Origin: Halocafeteria seosinensis
Lineage: Eukaryota > Sar > Bigyra > Bicosoecida
Assembly (NCBI GenBank): GCA_001687465.1
Contig: LVLI01000820.1
Location: forward strand, 1-10,151
DNA: 10,151 bases
Direction: 5' to 3'
The position numbers and the translations under genes are program-made. Below, piece after piece: positions 8,201 through 10,151 of this stretch. A model generated the notes under the pieces. The model saw nothing but the letters and a program-made list of their open reading frames with translations. It did not search any database and had not been told where the DNA came from. Every line of letters begins with the position of its first letter. The stretch's first letter is position 1.

Positions 8201-8690
8201 GGGAACAAGTACTCCTGCGGACCGCATCAGCATCCTTAGTTTTGTTCCGACACTTCCCATTGTTTTCCCCCGTAGATGTTTTCCGGCCTGTCCTGTGGAC
8301 CTTGTCTGTTTCCCTTTGTCGCTTCCGTCCAGTTCTGTCCCGCGTATCTTCGCGCTTAGCTGCCTTTCGTCCAGTTCTGTCCCGCGTGTCTTCGCGTTTA
8401 GCTTCCTTTCGTCCAGTTCTGTCCCGCGCGTCTTCGCGTTTAGCTGCCTTACGTCCACTTCTGTCCCGTGTGTCTTTTCGCTTAACTTGCTCTTCTCCAT
8501 CTTCTTGTTCAGTGCTCTTCAAGGCGTCTGCCTGTCTCTGTTCGTCTCTTGCCCGAGTCGCAGCTGCCGCCTCGTTAAAAAATTGGGATAAGTGGATTGT
8601 TTGGGTACTTGTTACTGAGCTTCTGAACAAAGCTGTCGCCCCACGAAATTGTTCTTTAGAAGAGCCCATCTTAAATGATGAGGAAGACAT
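2241..8690 (-). CDS. Helitron Rep-helicase transposase (RepHel), 2149 aa
   Basis: This single uninterrupted frame encodes the enzyme that nicks, transfers and unwinds the element during rolling-circle transposition in the nucleus. In order it holds: a lysine/arginine-rich N-terminus with 14-residue repeats (about 66-121); a DUF6570-like zinc domain (CVVC 236-239, CFGC 310-313); the Helitron N-terminal region with FPHLFPYGRGG (about 552-562); the HUH Rep core (about 705-1085, H828 and H830, Y1073 and Y1077); an acidic linker (about 1390-1412); and a Pif1-type helicase (about 1545-2110). I place the start at the ATG at 8690, which has A at -3. The frame is open for 49 more codons up to 8837, but that codon is GTG and gives no eukaryotic start. 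About 2150 aa is at the large end for RepHel proteins. No OTU, RPA or endonuclease domain is visible. The family call is secure; actual activity is inferred. Confidence 0.93.
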   Translation of the reverse strand: MSSSSFKMGSSKEQFRGATALFRSSVTSTQTIHLSQFFNEAAAATRARDEQRQADALKSTEQEDGEEQVKRKDTRDRSGRKAAKREDARDRTGRKEAKREDTRDRTGRKAAKREDTRDRTGRKRQRETDKVHRTGRKTSTGENNGKCRNKTKDADAVRRSTCSQQAAKPKADLETGGANRSYSPDTSLDEIYSSTAEMVQAHLEGRFTPVSLTRQHELVKEGHRKTSVAALTQVVCVVCDELLFKDDATFMDSPLQPDSALLKNMKQLLKSDEALPEPLKEQYSLNSHDDQLNGLLLAKRGLQQSQLCFCFGCRQQLGKGRLPKRAIANGNVIGELPSRLYAALTQLEVLLCSRYVLRGFIQRLSGGGQACLKSHVLHMEGDVPLVCGALPRTVDDTTRIKVLITSSARELTHSMRARLHKQAGLSVERVRELLKFLHKNSVLYEDIIIDEENLEQLEKGVNESMSKTGYDTPDGIIEFTDPDNGEEDVREGYVDRDKGEETSDDSVHVGQVLPGECAAVQELQRRTRSSREYQYCVPNLADGKDKKLLGWSFPHLFPYGRGGRGGRADTRRVPMGYEVLVDHLLRLSSKRFARDKSFVAYAFDDLSRRKGMNVTSFHMNRGTIDTSDFDQISLPDLQSAVNYMDAKARAKYARQPLPELPEPVEGATKVHKAIDLLEGVQLGKGHMWNTDEERLTQRKRIWGMQSILGNPTYFVTVNCDDVTSMTLHLCVKSTEGQRNIPVVVAQQESSTASPSNDDSLPTRSSRFTQIAENPTWCAIWFRKMVDIFLNDIVGVESTSNRCLREGGAFGHVHAYSGAIECQDRGTLHLHMALWQGGMPTTLSELERRLTEGEASMHFCDQLLAMTDSVVSASYDISKEIKCPTCQTDEFLEGCETTVDKPTRPLYPDAVEPYTIKCTNCEAHLRAREILLDLCLFIYPEAAQFARESPDDFKDYLRRPQERTIPFDPCSTDADKASQEAVMTALQQMDSCTHCYRHRPTCFKGKSKTCRFRYPFKCTQNAATHYDSERVCMVLGRALGSAFLNPNNPVVSKVFVCNNDAKLLVGAATAVIYYILNYINKPQRDVEKQLRALSEYFNRRLQREEQQRGTGGGEAGDRDKLSRARVYSMLYFLTAAIPTPLTLASLYLTSDGPYVSSHPLDIRIHLNQLEDFLSGHQTPARLSCTAQGIVELPPDIDDYRYRGEPLENLCYYSCVSLYEKTTSFVSAGDADPVDYTIPDDFVAKLIVARDSNVGDLLPPVVSFHPDHPQHATHVLVLRKKAAITILNGKRLEDWHLMDDVMRNSTLSPEQLLYAKTALGLFHPFRSHEDLLTAAEHHLDQPSWAAAYLHGMETQTSLSKSVLRHIQEYYEGRRQAKKAQEAEVPNDELQQYEADVPDEDDADDDLQCFGACEEQRVLCPVDVPMETDGVDIQEQRYDYAADNFPNVTLLQAETAPLHLQSSSTGEGQTVNPAEWKRIVTDHLDGRDTNPQETGTATTGRTFPTSPLHVRFEKLETAINHFSAPDDTDPECPNFIQSSEPTIGQISQEFSLNVEQQVAFGMMALHLLHCELLKPSTRWSTGSIEHFTERSDALKKTIDTVMEEARGRPGSTFTMFLGGPAGTGKSRTIDAIREFAERWSLSHALLICGTTGTAGINVGGGTFYAALGISTKMVLNKTQLKKLSPRFENLHLMIIDECSMLSPTQLFRIERLLWSLKTQTVSSKETDSHYTAQQRFGGCGIVLCGDYLQLPPVAATPLYTASKYRNCTGEKALTYDNFVTKRKKSKNGDGMAELGGLTLYANEFKITVLLVQLVRQQSDTGLQGMLSEVRQGGMSEGNRQLLNARVIPPPAELFAAMTIGVATNKMRKYYSDLHLGNVLQNNPGIEAFLLPARFKITKGQLQQPNPRTRFTEAVKHLKRLEPSRLQNMPPQLVVYKGMRATVTHNGNTQRIGIANGTDVEIIGFVWKNGFDGNDLPLTQYQVHPGMIAPVRICTDTHYPTHLLVRLLQPPCQRLRAKFKLPGLSDDVYPVEMRTNVYVSDRTADGTKVEAQMTQFPVTDGVVKTAWKLQGQTIQIGLIIDGLDGFRKNALQAVYTLLSRLQSLDQLYLRRPLQAASCAGWSLPYDLGVELERLRNASKRTIQAFFTHVGIDS
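2345..4055 (-). other. Pif1-type SF1B helicase domain of RepHel
   Basis: Residues about 1545-2115. Walker A is GPAGTGKS with K1622 (coded at 3825-3827). Walker B is MIIDECSM with D1693 and E1694. Motif III is GDYLQLPPV with Q1746. A later LVRQ segment fits motif IV. WKLQGQTIQ near residue 2066 fits motif V. The motif VI equivalent is YTLLSRLQSLDQLYLR, with arginine finger R2096. These are the Pif1/RecD2-like motifs fused to Rep in Helitrons, where the helicase is thought to unwind the transposon strand 5' to 3'. About 50 residues follow motif VI, so there is no room for the endonuclease found in Helentrons. Confidence 0.92.
5436..6578 (-). other. HUH Rep (relaxase) catalytic core of RepHel
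   Basis: Residues about 705-1085. The core opens with GNPTYFVTVN, the Helitron motif 1 equivalent. The metal-binding HUH motif is GTLHLHMALW, with H828 and H830 coded at 6201-6209. The two-tyrosine motif is YILNYINK (Y1073, Y1077, K1080; coded near 5453-5474), which matches YxxxYxxK. Between them are two cysteine clusters: C882/C885 with C917/C920, which look like a zinc ribbon, and C991, C994, H997, C1001 and C1009 ending in CRFRYPF, a known Helitron signature. All residues expected for cleavage and strand transfer are present. Confidence 0.92.
7490..8003 (-). other. DUF6570-like zinc-binding domain of RepHel
   Basis: Residues about 230-400 show the DUF6570 pattern found N-terminal to Rep in many Helitron proteins. 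A CxxC pair (C236, C239) comes first, then a second pair (C310, C313), then basic RLPKRAIANGNVIG, a P-x-x-L...LT-x-x-E segment and a late LPR. This resembles a zinc ribbon followed by a helical part. The part coding for RLPKRAIANGNVIG survives in both deleted copies (366-405 and 9285-9326). The role is unknown; DNA-end recognition is a reasonable inference only. Confidence 0.7.
8326..8493 (-). repeat. 42-bp coding minisatellite (charged 14-aa repeats), 4 units
   Basis: The block cgtccagttctgtcccgc recurs, with small changes, at 8326, 8368, 8410 and 8452, exactly 42 bp apart. It encodes 14-residue units of the form KREDTRDRTGRKAA, at about residues 66-121 of RepHel. A weaker related piece follows (HRTGRKTS). 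The alternating basic and acidic residues predict a disordered or single-helix charged arm. Because the period is a multiple of three, unit gain or loss keeps the frame. Related repeats, longer in one case and shorter in the other, lie in copies B and A. Confidence 0.9.
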
Positions 8691-8875
8691 TGTGCTTTGT
8701 ATCCGTTTCTGAATCAACTCTGGCCGACTGTTGTACAGTATACAGTACGTGACTGCTGCTTCACATTCACAGTGCGCCTTCCAAGTTGAAGCCGAATTAA
8801 CACGGAGAGAATGCACACCTACCTGAAAGATGCACACCTGCTTTTTTGCTGTGGGTGTGGGAGTGGGAGTGGGAC
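8691..8875 (-). promoter_or_regulatory. 5' untranslated / promoter region of RepHel
   Basis: These 185 bp from the element's 5' end to the ATG must hold the element's own promoter, if it has one. A perfect 7-bp direct repeat TACAGTATACAGTA (8734-8747) contains GTATAC, a weak TATA-like core about 45 nt before the ATG. There is also an imperfect repeat of GGTGTGCATCTTTC/GGTGTGCATTCTC (about 8807-8840). The same sequences are kept in copy A (1022-1212). No clear TATA box or initiator is visible. Confidence 0.4.
8853..8873 (+). repeat. G-rich (GTGGGA)n tract at the element's 5' end
   Basis: Four GGG runs separated by 3-nt loops (GGGTGTGGGAGTGGGAGTGGG) lie within 2 nt of the 5' terminus, on the strand opposite to the gene. 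This fits the simple G-quadruplex pattern G3N1-7 repeated four times. Copy A has the same tract with one extra 6-bp unit at 1184-1210. Whether it folds, or is part of the recognised terminus, is inference. Confidence 0.75.
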
Positions 8876-8884
8876 ATTAAGGCG

Positions 8885-8901
8885 CGAGAACGCGGTTCTC
8901 G
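8885..8901 (-). repeat. 3' terminal hairpin of copy B
   Basis: This is the same 7-bp stem and GCG loop as at 1459-1475, within a 41-bp block (8876-8916). It marks the 3' end of copy B, which abuts the 5' end of the full element with only the T at 8876 between them. Sequence inside the hairpin side (8917 on) is unrelated to that at 1491 on, so the two elements share just the terminal 40 or so bases here. Confidence 0.85.
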
Positions 8902-9114
8902 TTGACCGGATGGGCTGTTGGTTTGGTTTCATCAAGTGTTTTTCGAGATAGTAGGGTTGCAGTGAGTTCGTGATTCGCGCTGGGGCCTGCGTGAAAGGCA
9001 TAGAGAATTGATTTCGCGTGTTGGTTGTTTGGGCAGTTACGCATGTGGAGCAACTGAGGACGGTAGACACTGTGTTTCAGTGTAGCTCTTACGGGAAGAA
9101 GTTTAGTCTTGGTA

Positions 9115-9520
9115 GCGTTATAGAGTTAAGCAATGTTGGATGGTAAGAAAGACTTGTTTGGTTGATTGGGTTGGTTGCGTAACTGAACCCAGCAGACGCT
9201 ATGTTTCAGTGTTGCTCTGTACGGGAAGAAGTCTAGTCTAGGCAGCGTACATGCTACGCTGGACTTTGAAGAGTGAATTTTTTGCCCGATCACGTTGCCA
9301 TTGGCTGTTGCGCGTTTCGGCAGCCTTGATAGAGTTATAGACAAAACGCAATGGCTGATGCCATCTTGATGGTAAGAAAGCCTGATTGAGTTGGTTGCGC
9401 AACGAAGCCCAGCAGACGCAGTATTTCACTGTTGCTCTTCGGGAAGAAGTCTAGTCTTGTTACGCTGAACTTGAAGAGTGAATGTTTTGCCCGAACACGT
9501 TGCCATGGCTACTGTTGACA
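9115..9520. repeat. Two ~216-bp imperfect tandem units in copy B
   Basis: Units begin at about 9115 (GCGTTATAG) and 9332 (GAGTTATAG) and carry the same ordered blocks as in copy A. They fill the non-coding middle of the derivative, between the hairpin end and the coding scraps. Confidence 0.75.
9285..9326 (-). pseudogene. DUF6570 coding scrap in copy B
   Basis: The minus strand reads RLPKRATANGNVIG, one residue different from the intact protein. It matches 366-405 in copy A. It is a relic of the gene left after internal deletion, in a short frame with no other recognisable domain. Confidence 0.65.
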
Positions 9521-9599
9521 TTGACTCTGCTGGAGACCCCTTCTTGGGCCATTCGCACCCTTACTTTGTTCCGACGCTTCCCTTTTTTTCCCCGTTTAC

Positions 9600-10100
9600 T
9601 GTGGACCTTGTCTTTTTCCCTTTGTCGCTTTTATCCAGTTCTGTGAACTTCTGTCCCACGTGTCTTCCCGTTTAGTTTCCTGTCGTCCAATTCTGTCCCG
9701 TGTATCTTCGCGTTGAGCTTTTGTTCACATGGACAGTCTTGTCACGTTCGTGGACATTTTTGTCGCGTGGCCTCCTTTCGTCCAGTTCTTCGCGTGGCTT
9801 CCTTTCGTCCAGTTCTTCGCGTTTAGCTGCCTTTCGTCCAGTTCTGTCTCCCGTGTCTTCGCGTTGAGCTTTTGCTCACATGGACACTCTTGTCACGTTA
9901 GTGGACATTCTTGTCACGGGGTGGACTCACCCAACAGGACAATCCCTGTTTCGTGTGTCTTTTGGTTTTGCTGCCTTTCGTTCATTCTGTCCCGCGCGTC
10001 GCTTTCCTTTCGTCTACAGTAGTTCAGTCCCGCGTGTCTTTCCGTTTGACTTGGTCTTTTCTATCCCACGTGTCTTTACGTTCAGCACTCTTTAAGGTTA
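9600..10100 (-). repeat. Expanded, degenerate charged-repeat minisatellite in copy B
   Basis: Variants of the 42-bp unit (CGTCCAGTTCTGTCCCGCG and TCTTCGCGTTTAGCTGCC) recur irregularly over about 500 bp. A larger duplication is superimposed: the block TTCGCGTTGAGCTTTTG with TCACATGGACA and TTGTCACGTT occurs at about 9709 and again about 151 bp later at 9860. The frame is not kept. Compared with copy A (680-871), about 360 bp of extra repeat are present. Confidence 0.75.
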
Positions 10101-10151
10101 AAGGACCGTCTCTTCTCTGTTCTGCCGCCTAAATTAACATCCCGTGTGTCC

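Larger units (their letters stand above)
1451..8875 (-). mobile_element. Autonomous Helitron, full length, about 7.4 kb
   Basis: This is a rolling-circle transposon read on the minus strand, with its 5' end at 8875 and its 3' end at 1451. The boundaries come from comparing related copies inside the window. The 5' end (TGTCCCACTCC, from 8876 down) also occurs at 1213, and the two contexts diverge exactly there. The 3' block (minus strand: AGCCCATCCGGTC, hairpin, CGCCTTAAT) occurs at 1490-1450 and 8916-8876, and again the contexts diverge right after it. Between these ends lies one Rep-helicase gene. The termini are not the canonical 5' TC and 3' CTRR. The element looks potentially active: the 6.45-kb frame is open, and its 5' 213 bp match copy A except for one 6-bp repeat unit. 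The exact end base is uncertain by 1 nt because a T is shared at both junctions. Confidence 0.85.
8877..10151 (-). mobile_element. Copy B: non-autonomous Helitron derivative, 5' end outside the window
   Basis: Read on the minus strand, copy B carries degenerate charged repeats (10130-9600), then a remnant of the frame around GLQQSQ (near 9525-9540), then the RLPKRAxANGNVIG fragment (9285-9326), then about 300 bp without recognisable coding sequence, and ends in the family hairpin. Relative to the full element, the bases equivalent to about 7790-8215 and everything for Rep and helicase are missing, and the frames are broken. It aligns along its length to 1-871 (copy A) with scattered substitutions and indels. 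It could only move with help from the RepHel protein. Confidence 0.8.

Noticed and set aside
8326-8493. CRISPR-like array
   Set aside because: The 42-bp units are contiguous without unique spacers and encode an in-frame amino-acid repeat.
2241-8690. Host Pif1 helicase gene
   Set aside because: The helicase is fused to an HUH two-tyrosine Rep domain and is framed by transposon ends, so it belongs to the Helitron.
8688-8837. Protein start at 8837 giving 2198 aa
   Set aside because: The codon there is GTG. In a eukaryote the first ATG in frame, at 8690 with A at -3, is the better start.
1-10151. Long direct repeats flanking an internal coding region, as in an LTR retrotransposon
   Set aside because: The flanks carry scraps of the Helitron's own 5' coding region and its hairpin end. 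There is no primer-binding site, polypurine tract, gag or reverse transcriptase, and the central protein is Rep-helicase.
1-10151. tRNA, rRNA or other structured RNA genes
   Set aside because: I saw no cloverleaf-like or rRNA-like stretch on either strand; the only strong hairpins are the transposon ends.

Overview
The window is eukaryotic transposon DNA. It is dominated by one long, apparently intact Helitron (rolling-circle transposon) on the minus strand, flanked on both sides by internally deleted relatives of the same family. Base composition is near 50% GC. There is no bacterial gene packing, and Helitrons of this Rep-helicase type are eukaryotic. The sequence does not let me name the host; a protist, alga, oomycete or invertebrate would all fit.

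Layout, read along the minus strand (right to left). (1) 10151 to 8877: the 3' part of a non-autonomous derivative ('copy B'), ending in a terminal hairpin followed by CCTTAA. (2) One T at 8876, with no other spacer. (3) 8875 to 1451: the full element, 7425 bp. It starts GTCCCACTCCC, encodes one intronless Rep-helicase frame (ATG at 8690, stop at 2241, 2149 aa), has a repeat-bearing 3' non-coding region of about 750 bp, and ends in the same hairpin and CCTTAA. (4) 1450 to 1213: about 240 bp of unassigned DNA. (5) 1212 to 1: a second derivative ('copy A') with the same 5' terminus. It runs off the left edge just before its own hairpin would be expected.

The protein has every part expected of a Helitron transposase: a charged N-terminus built on a 42-bp coding minisatellite, a DUF6570-like zinc domain, the Helitron-like N-terminal region, an HUH relaxase core (HLH plus a two-tyrosine YILNYINK motif), and a C-terminal Pif1-type SF1 helicase with Walker A, Walker B, QLPP and arginine-finger motifs. 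No C-terminal endonuclease is present. Copies A and B keep the element's ends (as far as they are visible) and scraps of the N-terminal coding region, but lack Rep and helicase, so they would have to be moved in trans by the central protein.

The most notable observations are the direct head-to-tail junction, the non-canonical termini (no 5' TC or 3' CTRR), a G-quadruplex-like 5' end, and the different expansion of the charged-repeat minisatellite in the deleted copies.
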